Positions 22,792 through 33,866 of a stretch of DNA of 64,000 nt are shown piece after piece (positions within the stretch are counted from its first letter, which is position 1; every line of letters starts with the position of its first letter). A model generated the notes under the pieces. It ran no database searches, was not told where the DNA came from, and saw nothing but the letters and a program-made list of their open reading frames with translations. The stretch lies in contig NC_065571.1 in NCBI RefSeq assembly GCF_937616625.2, positions 30,175,879 to 30,239,878 of the forward strand. Reading direction: 5' to 3'. A program made the position numbers and the translations under genes. The DNA comes from Mercurialis annua (taxonomy: Eukaryota > Streptophyta > Magnoliopsida > Malpighiales > Euphorbiaceae).

Positions 22792-25700
22792 TTAATAAAA
22801 ATTCGTCCTCGAATTTAAAACGAAACAATCCATGTAAAACATATCATAAAACTATTTGTCGTGTGAACAAAAATACACGTAACAAACGTGAAAACACATA
22901 AATATGTTACCCAAAGGAATTAAGGAAAGCAAATTTGCATAACAAACTTTGTCTCTTAAGAACATTCCTCAAGTAACCAACTGAAACTGTAATCATAGGA
23001 ATTTCATTATTCATCAACCTACGCACTTGCATAACCACAAACTTAACAAGTTGCTCCTCGAATGATAACTCAAAGCCACCACTCATATAAATCAACAAAC
23101 TCAAATGGTCACAACACGCATATGTACAAAATTCTGATTCTAACAATTTGGTGGCCCAACTATTACTCGATCAACGCAATGTGAATAACGATAAATTTCC
23201 AACTGAGAGTCACAATTACTCTGTACCGGAGTGGGTTCCAAAACAGTTCGAATCTTATCTATTATAAAATCCTAAATATCAAAGTGCAATATTAATCCCA
23301 AAACGCAAATCTAGGTCTACAATTCCAAACTCTATCATCTCAACAGGAAAATCAAAAACACAACCTGAAAAAAAATCTTGCGTTCTACAACACCTACTAT
23401 CTTCCACTTATAACAAGTTCGACATCAAAATAATCGATAATAATACCTAAGACTTCAAATAAAATTTCCGCCAAAACAAACACTCCTAGAATCATCTGGT
23501 TTAAACGACTAATACCAAACTCAATAATACCATCAACTATGCGAATCATAAAACACAAAACTCATACCATTATTCAAAGGAAAACGTGCATGCACTTATT
23601 TCATGATAACATAATCTTCAGATTAGTAATAAATAATCTCTATCATAATGATTCCTCCAATCATTCAAAAATAAACAGCCTGATATAAACTGAGGTAACT
23701 AACCATCAACTTACCTTTAAACTATATTTCACAGATCTAACTTAATTCTATACACCAAAAAAAAGTTCAGTATTCGAATCAACTGTATCCAGATTTTCAA
23801 AAATTTAAACTCTCAATCAACAGTATCGATCAACCATCCTGGTTATTGAAACCTATTAATCGCGATCCTCGATTCTCGAATTGGCTAACTCATATAGCCA
23901 AATCGAACTCAAATTCTCAAAATTATGCCATCCATTAATTATTGCCTCGTATATAAAGAGAGATCACTACGACCAATTCATCACGACCGGATTGTTAGTT
24001 ATGCTCAAAAAAACCTACTAGGGTAATAAAATCTTTCAATACCCAAAATATTTTATTCTCAAAATTTTCCGCTCCTCTTTAAAAGACTCTACGTCTTAAA
24101 CTTCCTTTTGTATTCAAAATTCAAATACCTTTACCGTTGAAAAACCATAAGCTTTGTGAACCTTTGAAAATTTTCAAAATATTCACGTTTTAAATCCGAA
24201 CTTTACCCTTACTTTTAAATACGTTTGCAAATTTATGAAATAGTTCTACTGGCAAAATGTATGTTCTCTTTAAATCAAACTTGCTAAAATCAATTTATCA
24301 TTCTTTTTGTAAAATTAAAACTGTGGCAAAATTCTCCGTATTTAAAATAAACATTGATGTTTTAAACATCCAAAATTTAATTTGCTTCTAAATTTTCTCA
24401 AACAAAAACACAACTTGAAGAATCGTTCAACCGAAAAATTTATTAGTCCTTTTGAATCAAATTTGATAAAACTTATTCCTTTCCTCAGAAGGGTAAAATT
24501 TTAACAACGCAAATCTCTTTATTTATGAAAATACTTTTACATCCATTTACCCAAAGTAATTGGACAAAATCTAATCTGAAAGATAAAACAAAAATATAAT
24601 GTATACACACACATGGAGCATAACCAACATCCTCAATCCACAAATCCTTAAATCACAAATCGAAAATTATCACGAACACTTCCTAATTTGAATGTAGCCA
24701 TACACCGCACTTGGAACAACTATATCTCGAGCGCAGCCTCAAATTCATTTTCACTTCCTATGATACACATGATTCTGATAATACAGACTGATCTCTAACA
24801 ACCTAATCATCCAAAAATCCACCACCATCATCACAGAGTATTTGTCTAGCTACCTTTCGGTAACTGTTTCAAAATTATTTGAAATCCGACAACTTATAAA
24901 TAAGTTTATCACACAGTGACTCGCGAGCTCGTTTCAAAACACTTTTCTCCAAACACTCTATCGATAAAAATTCATTTTACATAATTGTGCGCCAGGGTGA
25001 TGACATCTCTCATCCCCAAAGAGTTGCATCCAACCCTAATCATTACTATGCACGTGATGCATGTACTATTATGCATGTATTAATTATTGAATTATCTTTT
25101 ATTTAGTGAACATATTTAGTGCTCAATGCAGTTCTATTCGTGAAATTCAAAATGTATGTTCATGATATGTCTGGGCACAATTACGTGTTGAAAATATTTT
25201 AAATATTTTAACAAATTAACCTTTGAAATCCATTTCTCGATAAAACATTCGCTAGACTTTACCCTCTGTGAGATGTGCACTCAATAACCTTGAAATACTT
25301 CTCAAATTCCATACTTGCAATCTACCAACATTCGATGCTATATAACAATTCAACCTAATAATTTCGTTACAACTCTTCCGTATAAAATACCAACTAACCT
25401 CAACCCAAACTGAAACTTATAACCAACGAAATAACATAACATACGTTCCTACAAACTTACCGCCAGCTCCCGTATCGCATCATCAGACTTGATGAGAACA
25501 TCAGTGTATTAATACACCGCTCAATCTTCTTGGATCAAAATTTCCAATATCCTTTCCAGAATAATCAGAAACCGTCAACCATCCCAAGGGAATACTTCCC
25601 TTATCTTTATCGATATCGAAATCCAAAGATTTTGGTTCACAACAATAATATGGCAAACCCAGCTTAATCCAAAAGTCGATACTAGATCAAAACAGGGTCT

Positions 25701-27263
25701 AAACAAAGGTTCAACTCACAATCAAACCAAACATCAGGTATCAACCATAACCGCGTGAAATAAATCATCTCACGTGCTTCTCCGCACGAAGAGACAAAAT
25801 ATAAGCAATCAACGTATTCCAACCAAACTTGCGAGATACACAACGCAAATTAAAACCAAAAATATTGTGATTCCTATAAACCATAAACTACGCAAGCATT
25901 GCCATTAAGCAGAATTAACCCAAACATACTTAAAAGACAAAAATCAAAATATGCCACACAAGCTTTAAATTCTTATAACAAAATCAACATGTAATAAATT
26001 ATCCTTTAAAAGTACGCTTCAAAATTCATTTTTGAAATTTAAAGTCAACCATACAACTTTCAAATTTTATTGAGCCCCACGGTTAAAACAAATTAGTATC
26101 CGGAAAATAGCTTCTTATAATTTCATTGCTTAAAATAATTCCCAAAATATCTCAATCCACATAACTATCGAGTTAGCCGAGTCATTACAACTTCGAAGCC
26201 CAACTCCCGGTTTGGGTGACCCAAGTCAAAACCCAAAACAATCGTTTATGAAACGTATTCAAAACATCTGTAAATCCGGAAAAATATTTCAATAAAATTT
26301 TCCATCCTTTCAAAATTGAGAGATCAACGCAACCCACCCGCTAAAATAGCAGCATAAAAACTCAAATGAGAAATTTTTAATCTCAAACAGCCATTTCGTA
26401 AATTCAAAAACTTCAAAATGTTGACATGCCACCACATGGTAAAATAACTTCAACGATATTACATTCTCAAAACAACGACCTACCTTATAATAATATCATT
26501 CGAAAAATAATTGTTTGTCAACACCAAACCAAATATAAGATTTCAAAATACAAGAATTGTTTTTTTTTACTGGTAACTCAACCAAAATCAAACTTTTTAA
26601 GAATTTAAAATCAAACTTCTCTTATGATTTTGTGTCTAAACACAATTCGGATAAAACAATATTCTCAATGAAAATCTTTAAATCAACATGTGGTCAAACA
26701 GTGCATGACCATCAAAACACGTTTTAAGGTTTAACCCAAAATCTCTTTAATAGAAAGACAAGGCTAACGCCCAACATATGATCACATTTAAAATCAACAA
26801 TCGAGTCCAAAGCTAAGATGTACTTTATTAATAAAGCAAAAACAGTTCAATGCAATATAAAATAACCGTAAACATACCATATATTCTAAACCGTATCAGG
26901 CATAAATGCCAAAATTTATCAAACAACATCATACCCAAGTATGAGTTTAGAAAAATTTACCAACCTAAGATTTCCCGAGAAACCGAAAGCAATTGTAATC
27001 ACCCAAGTGAAATAACCCCAACATGATAAAACACAGCAAGTAACATCCAAGTGAAAATAATTGTCAATCATAGCATCAACACCAAATAAAGACTGACAGA
27101 CATCACCTATAGGATATAGGCTGAAAGTTTGAAAACAAAAGATGACGTTTTAAAAGACAAGACACGAATCCTAATTCCGCAGTAGTTCCTAAGACATGAC
27201 ACCAACTTATCATGCCAAATGAATAAACACATAACATGCATAAGGCCTTGGTTTAAAACCAAA
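22792..27263 (-). other. Non-coding interior of the LARD
   Basis: About 4.5 kb, AT-rich, with no open frame above about 80 codons and no gag, protease, RT or integrase motif that I can recognise on either strand. A segment at 26067-26250 is homologous to part of the LTR (compare 20872-21026), in the same orientation. A conserved non-coding interior is the hallmark of LARDs; whether this one is conserved needs further copies. Confidence 0.8.
26067..26250 (-). repeat. LTR-derived segment inside the LARD interior
   Basis: Shares TATTGAG, ATCCGGAAA, GTTAGCCGAGTCA and a GGGTGACCCAAGTC block with LTR positions 20872-21026, in the same order and strand. Divergence is far greater than between the two LTRs, so it derives from a different or older LTR of this group. 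Confidence 0.72.
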
Positions 27264-27275
27264 GCTCTGATACCA
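27264..27275 (-). promoter_or_regulatory. Primer-binding site of the LARD
   Basis: On the minus strand TGGTATCAGAGC, a perfect match to the initiator methionine tRNA complement, four bases after the 5' LTR end at 27280. It fixes the element's orientation. Confidence 0.95.
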
Positions 27276-27279
27276 AGTT

Positions 27280-30200
27280 TGTCACGATCCATTTTCATGA
27301 ATCGCGACCGGCGCTAGGGTATGGGTATGGTTGTACCAAAACCCGTAGCTAGCCTTACATATAACCTTATAAATACATAACCTGCAAGAAACCAATGCTC
27401 GGGGGCAACCGAGACTTCAGCCTAGTTCTAGCAGTTCATAAAATACAACATTTATATAATAAATGGTCGATCAATTCCGAGTCTCCAACATAGCATAAAT
27501 ATTTAATAACCCAAGTTATTATATTAATGTCAAAACAACACTTAAATCAATAGAATAATTCTGATAACAATTATTAGACAAATATGACTTCAAATTACTA
27601 CTGCGGTCTAAGAATAAAATCAGTTTAATAGATTTAATAAAATAGAGTAAACCTCCGAGGAAATAAAGAATCGGAGATCAGCTGACTCGCTCAAATCATA
27701 ACCCTGGAAAATTTGGGAAAACAACAGGGTCAGATATACTGAGATGAGTTCATACAACTATTTACATTTATTAAGTGAAAACCATTAAAAACCTTAAAAC
27801 ATTTGTAAAGCATTTTACCATTATGGATAAGCATTGAAACCCTAAACCACAAATATCTAAATCCAGTTGTCGTGTCAGTGAGACGTATCTCCATAACCGA
27901 TCCCCGACTGTCACTTCAATAAAACACGTGAGTCCCAGGAGACGTATCTTCCACCGGCGCCCTCACTAGGTGAGACGTATCTCTAACCTACCTCAAATAC
28001 CATATATGATCATACCGGTGCGCACGCAGTCTCGATGATGCCCATCGAGTAGCCCGTTCCAATTCAGATCCATAATGCCGAAAAACAGTTCGAAAGCTAT
28101 TTATACAATATATATATATATATGCAAAAATACAATTTACTTAATAAAGCGGTAAATAGCGATATAAACTCACTGCTTGCTAATCCACGTGATAACTCCT
28201 GGCAAGCAGTCTAAACTCGGTTTGCCTCAAAAGCATGAACGATTGACGGGTCTAGACAAGGTATAAATAATAATTAAAAACAGACCCTAACTCTAGAGAG
28301 TACTACACACCACATAGGACTAGCACAACACAACAAAGCCAAACACAAACTAAAACAGATTGATTACACAAACACCAACCATATGCCAAAACCGCAAAAC
28401 AAGTTAAGCCCTATTGAGTTCCATTTGAAAACATAATCCGGAAACCTTTTCAAACTATTTGGTAAAATATTTCAAAAGCCAAACTTGTACTTAGCCGAGT
28501 CAACCAAGACTTCCAAGCTTAACTCACATGTCGGGCGAACCAAGTCTAACCCGATCCAACATAACCAAGTTGTAAACCAATGTTTAAAAATCCAAATCAA
28601 TTAATATTCCAAAACCCGAGTTTGAAAAGCAAGGAACTCAATATCGCTTAACTAACCAATTAATCAACACGTAATAAAGTGTTTGATAATATCCATAATG
28701 AACCAACACGCTTTACTAGACAACACAAGTCAAAACATGCCTTAGCAAACAAATTAACAATAAGCGTATTCCTCATGCCCAAGCAATGTCAATAACCAAA
28801 CTAACCACCACAATCCAAGTATAACATTATCCTAAAAACATTATACAAAACAGTCCTAAACATTTAAATTATGCCAAAATAGTTTACATGCATTCATCAA
28901 CATACCAACTCATTAAACAATCACCAAACTTGGATTCGAAACAACAATAGATAGCCCAACAATTATGAATCGCAAAGACATGCAAATCTGCCCTATAATC
29001 ATGCTTGGACAAATCTAGGCAACCAAACAATCAATAATATCCAAATGAATCCATAATTCTAAACCACACATGAACTAACAATTGGATAACTCAATTCCGA
29101 TTCAAATTAACCAACCAAGAACATACTAGTCAATTACTACAATGAATGACAAATTGATGCATCAATCGGCGTTATACATAATCCTCCTCATATGAATCAA
29201 CAATAATAAAATCCAATTATTTATAACATGATAATTTAGTTATGGGCAGCCCTAATCAATTCAAAACAGTTTATACATAAAGCAATATGAAATTGTGAAT
29301 CTAAGGTAACCGATTCTTGATTTGATTCAATAAACATGCAATGGATGATAACAATAATATCAATATAATAAATCAACCCTAGAACATGTAAGAACAACCA
29401 CTATTCATCCAAACCATAGTCACAACAAACAACATCACAAAATATGAACAATAATACCACAACACAACAATCAAATTGAGTAAAAGGATTAGATACCTTG
29501 TCAATCCAAAGAGTAAGAAAATATCAGAAACAAGGTAGATCCAACGCTACAAGAACGAAATCAAAAGACAATATGAACCACTAATCGAATCAAATGATGA
29601 TTCAAAGTTTTGGAATGAAAAGAAATGGATTAATCACTTACCAATTGATTGAGGCACCAAAGATCGAGTGAGAAACGTTTAGAAAGAGTTTAGAATGAGT
29701 TTAGGGTTTCTAAAATCGAAAGGGGGCTGATTAGGTCGCAGAAACGGAGTTTAAATATGCAAAAACAAAGCTGACCGGACCTACGGCCGGTTCTACCCAG
29801 CAGGTCCGGTTATAAGGCCGGTTGACCCACTGTTGTAACCAAAAACGAAGTGGACCGGACCTACGGCTTGATCTACCCAGCATGTCCGGTTCACAGGTCC
29901 GGTTGACCCGAAAACGGGTCGAAACGACGATCTGAACGGTCGAATGAAAGATAATCCTCTTATGTACAACATATCCAAAGGGCTGCCCGATCCGACGTTT
30001 CAATTAGGAGATATGTACGTTTTACTATATCATGACAGATTTAAAAAAACATGCAAACATTATTTCGATAACAACCCGGAAATAAATCAATTTAACATCA
30101 AATACTTAGAGGCTCAAGGGGTACATATAAGTCACTCAACATAACACAACCAAGGCACCACATATGCTAATCCGAACATATATCAATCCGAAAATAAGTT

Positions 30201-30312
30201 GGAATCACAACAAGAACATGTCGAAGCGAAAACACAACCAAAGTCCATCACAAGCCAAATTTAAACGAACAACCAAACCATCAAAACAAGTTTGAAAACA
30301 CGGGATATTACA
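27280..30312 (-). repeat. 5' LTR of the LARD (minus orientation)
   Basis: 3033 bp, partner of 19754-22780. Small differences include a longer TATA run near 28110. It carries the hairpin CTCGG/CCGAG at 27398-27413. Its outer edge ends in ATTACA followed by the TSD GTTTC. Confidence 0.95.
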
Positions 30313-31104
30313 GTTTCTCCTTTTTAGCGATTTTAGCCAAAGTTTGCAAACATTACGAATAAAATCCAAAAGTTTCACCTTTTTAGCGATTTAAAGCCAA
30401 ACATTTAAAACATTACAAAACAAATCCAAACGTTTCACCTTTTTAGCGGTCTGAGCCTAACGTTTACCAAAGTTACGAAACAAATCCAAACGTTTCACCT
30501 TTTTATCAATTTAAAATCCAAACGCTTAGCTCGTTACGAAACAAATCGAAACGTTTCCCCTTTTTAGCTATTTAAGATAAACGTTTACAAACATTACGAA
30601 ACAAATCCAAACGTTTCACCCTTTTAGCAATTTAAGCCAAACGTATAAAATGTTACGAAACAAATCCAAACGTTTAAAACGTTTCGAAACAAATCCAAAC
30701 ATTTCACCTTTTTAGCGATTTAAGCCATATGTTTACAAACATTACGAAACAAATCCAAACGTTTCACCTTTTTAGCTATTTAAGACAAACGTTTAAAACG
30801 TTAAACGTTTAAAATGTTACGAAATAAATCCAAACGTTTACCCTTTTTAGCGATTTAAGCCAATCGTTTAAAACGTTACGAAACAAATCCAAACGTTTAA
30901 CCTTTTTAGCGATTTAAGCCAAGTGTTTATAAATGTTACGAAACAAATCCAAACGTTTCACATTTTTAGCGATTTAAGCCAAACGTTTGATACGTTACGA
31001 AACCAATCCAAGCGTTTAAAATGTTACGAAAAAATCGTAACGTTTCCCCTTTTTTTCGATTTACGCCAAACGTTTAAAACGTTATGAAACAAATCCTAAC
31101 GTTT
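30313..31104. repeat. Satellite array, block 2
   Basis: About 0.8 kb of the same satellite between the LARD and solo LTR B. It has both ~59-bp units and longer ~88-bp forms. It continues the unit cut at 19753, as shown by the duplicated GTTTC. Confidence 0.95.
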
Positions 31105-31226
31105 TGTAATACCCCGTAAATTTTCAGCGTTTTTCCGACAAAAAGAAAAAAGAAAAAAAAAAGGAAAATTCCTTAATTCTCGTACGAGACACAAGGTTTT
31201 GTACAAGACCTATGTTTCAAAGGCGT

Positions 31227-31261
31227 GGTCTCGTTCGAGACCAGGAATTTCGAACGAGACC
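31227..31261. repeat. 12-bp perfect inverted repeat in solo LTR B
   Basis: GGTCTCGTTCGA at 31227-31238 and its exact reverse complement TCGAACGAGACC at 31250-31261, with an 11-bp spacer. Further partial copies (GAGACC, TCTCGTTC) lie on each side between 31180 and 31295. Confidence 0.93.
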
Positions 31262-32381
31262 CGGCCTTAAATGGCTGAGTCTCGTTCTAGAAATTGGTGA
31301 GCTCATTGAGCTTATCACCCGCCTACCTTCAAGCCTATTTTTAACCTAAATCCTTTCGATATTTAAGGACTTTTTCTAAACAGAAAATCTTCACCACACT
31401 GCAAATAAACCCTAGCCGTCATCCTCTTGCTCGTTCTCTGAGAAACGAAGCTGATATCTTCATTCAAAGTTGTTGATCCGGTAAGCTTCTTTAACTCATT
31501 GAATTTCAGTTTTAACGTTTGAACGACATTATGTAATTTTGATCGTTCTCCTTTGTTTCTTGATCGAAATCAGAATTGTTTGATCCCTGAGATTGTAGAC
31601 TCAATTCCCTACGTTCCCCTATCTCGTTAACGCTAAACGGTTCGCTATCGATCCCGTTTCAATCACCGTACGATTATCGCTTTGAGTTTGATATATATAT
31701 ATTCTGTTTCGTTCCTTGAGTTACTGCCGATTACTCCTTTCCTTTTGTCCATGATGTTTCTTGTTTAATGGTTGTGAATCCACTGGTATGTTTAGTGGTT
31801 AATAGTTAAAGCTTTCGGATTGAGTTGTACCATCGTTCTCGCTTGACTCGTTATTGCCGATTCTGAATTCTATTTTGTTGTTAACATTTTAATGTTTGGT
31901 GGCTTGCCTAAGTTGAGTTTCTAGGTTGGTTCTATGCCATATGATCATGCTCTAAGTAGTTATGATTTTAAGTTGTTTTTGTTTAAGATTAGGTTCGGAA
32001 GCTTAAGTTTTTGGGATGAAGAAAGGCTTGGGCGAGGATTTGTAATTCTGTTTAAATGGAGAAGATGGCTTATTACGCTTAATGGTCACCAAAATGTTTT
32101 AACTAAATCCAATAAATCCTTAATGTTAAACTTTAACTAATAGCTTGAGTTTTGTTTGATTTATTAATTAAATATTTAAAACGATAGTTATTTATAAATT
32201 AAGTTAATATAATTACTCGGGTAATTATATTTAATTTCGAATTTCGATTTGGTATAAATTGGCTAAATTACAATTTAGTCCCTAAACATTTTAAAACTTA
32301 TTTAAATTAAGTTTTTGGTTAGTAATTTTATAGTTTGTTTTTATTATAAACAAAAGTGATTAATTTGCTTTTGAAAATCCA

Positions 32382-32462
32382 AATGGCTAAAGTACGGTTT
32401 AGTCCCTAATTGGCTAAAGTACAATTTAGTCCCTAATTGACTAAAGTACAGTTTAGTCCCTA
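32382..32462 (+). repeat. 27-bp tandem repeat, three copies
   Basis: Unit GGCTAAAGTACAGTTTAGTC plus CCTAATT, three tandem copies, with a diverged fourth about 100 bp upstream (near 32261). The same repeat has five copies in the truncated LTR at 38695-41153. Confidence 0.93.
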
Positions 32463-33866
32463 AACTTTTATAACTTAGAATGGTTAAGTTTTAGTTGTAA
32501 CTTGGGTTACTTGAAATTGAAGTTATTGAGTTCCGCTTTTAAAATGGATTATTATCTTATCGAATTATTTTATAAATATAAACTCGGGTTATATTTGATA
32601 AACGTTTTGAGATGGGTTAGACTTGGGTCACCCGACAAGTGAGGTTAGCTTGGTAGTTATTGGTAACTCGGCTAACCCACTATTTGGAAATTATTTATTA
32701 TTTAAAGATTATTAAATAATATTTGCAAATCGGATTTTAAGCGAGAACTCAATAGACTTGTATTAAATGGGCTTTATTACCTATTGGGTATTTTTATGTT
32801 GCTTTGGATTGTTTATTTCCGACGTGTTATTTGTGCTAGTCCTATATGGTGTCTAGTACTCTCTAGAGTTAGGGTCTGTTTTAATAATTATTTTATTTGT
32901 CTAGACCCGTCTACTGTTCGTGCTTCAGAGGCGAACCAGGATTAGTTGCTTGCCGGTTATCACGTGGATTAGCAAGCAATGAGTTTGTACTTACTATTTA
33001 CCGCTTTATTAAGTAAATTGTTATTTTAAATATTAAATATATACACTGTACGTATATTTCGAACTGTTTTTATATTATGACTCTTAGTTGGAACATGCTA
33101 CCTAATGGGCATCATTAGGACTGCGTGCGCACCGGTAATGATCTGGGTAAGGTATATATGGTAATGTGGTAACTCGGTGTGAGCATAACTCTCGGGACCA
33201 AATAGAGTAACTCGGTGTAGCATAGCTCTCGGGACTCTGGATATGGTAAAGTGTGGTCGGTGGTAACTCGGTGTAGCTCAGCTCTCGGGACCAGGCCTAT
33301 TGAATTGTGGATTAGGGTTCCAACTATCATTCGTAATATCGTTATTAAATGTTTTAAACGGTTTTAAAGGTTTTCCACTCAATAAATGTAGATAGTGGTA
33401 TAAACTCATCTCAGTATATCTGACCCCGTTGTTTTCTCAATTTTTCCCAGGGTTATGATCTGAGAGAGTCTGGTGATCTCCACATTTACTTTTCCTCGGA
33501 GGTTCCATTTATTTTTGATAAACTGTAAACTGTTTTATTCTTAGACCGCAGTAGTAATTAGACGTCTTTATTTTATTCTAGTTGTTGTCAGATTGGTCTG
33601 ACTGAATTATTATTACTCTGGCAAGATATATGATTATTTCGGATTATTTATGTTATGCCTATTTAATAACATTATTGGAAAGCATGTTATTTTAAATGTT
33701 GAATATTATAACTGCTAGATTTAGGCTGAAGTCTCGGTTGCATCCGAGCATTGGTTTTCTGTAGGTTTATGTGTTTGTATGTTAATTGAAAGGCTAGCTA
33801 CGGGTTTTGGTACTACATTACCCATACCCTAGCGCCGGTCGCGATTCATGAAAATGGGTCGTGACA

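Larger units (their letters stand above)
19754..30312 (-). mobile_element. LARD-like non-autonomous LTR retrotransposon
   Basis: 10,559 bp inserted in the satellite with a perfect TSD GTTTC (19749-19753, 30313-30317). LTRs of about 3.03 kb (19754-22780 and 27280-30312) begin TGTAATATCCCG and end GTGACA on the minus strand. Between them are a primer-binding site, a 4.5-kb interior without gag or pol, and a polypurine tract. The long LTRs and non-coding interior fit the LARD class, and the ends resemble Ty3/gypsy chromovirus elements, which probably supply the proteins in trans. By eye about 35-40 substitutions separate the LTRs (about 1.3%), so it is fairly recent. Confidence 0.95.
31105..33866 (+). 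mobile_element. Solo LTR B
   Basis: 2762 bp from TGTAATACCCCG to GGGTCGTGACA. It is flanked by CGTTT (31100-31104) and TGTTT (33867-33871), a 5-bp TSD with one C-to-T change at a CpG. It contains a 12-bp perfect inverted repeat (31227-31238/31250-31261), a 27-bp tandem repeat with three copies (32382-32462), three GTAACTCGGTGT...CTCGGGAC units (33169-33292) and the conserved hairpin at 33733-33748. Short ORFs within it have no recognisable product. Confidence 0.92.

Noticed and set aside
24880..25060. Second LTR-like stretch in the LARD interior
   Set aside because: Some phrases recall LTR blocks, but matches are too short and out of order to support.
31934..32140. 68-codon ORF in solo LTR B
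   Set aside because: No domain and not preserved as an open frame in the sister LTR at 38695-41153.
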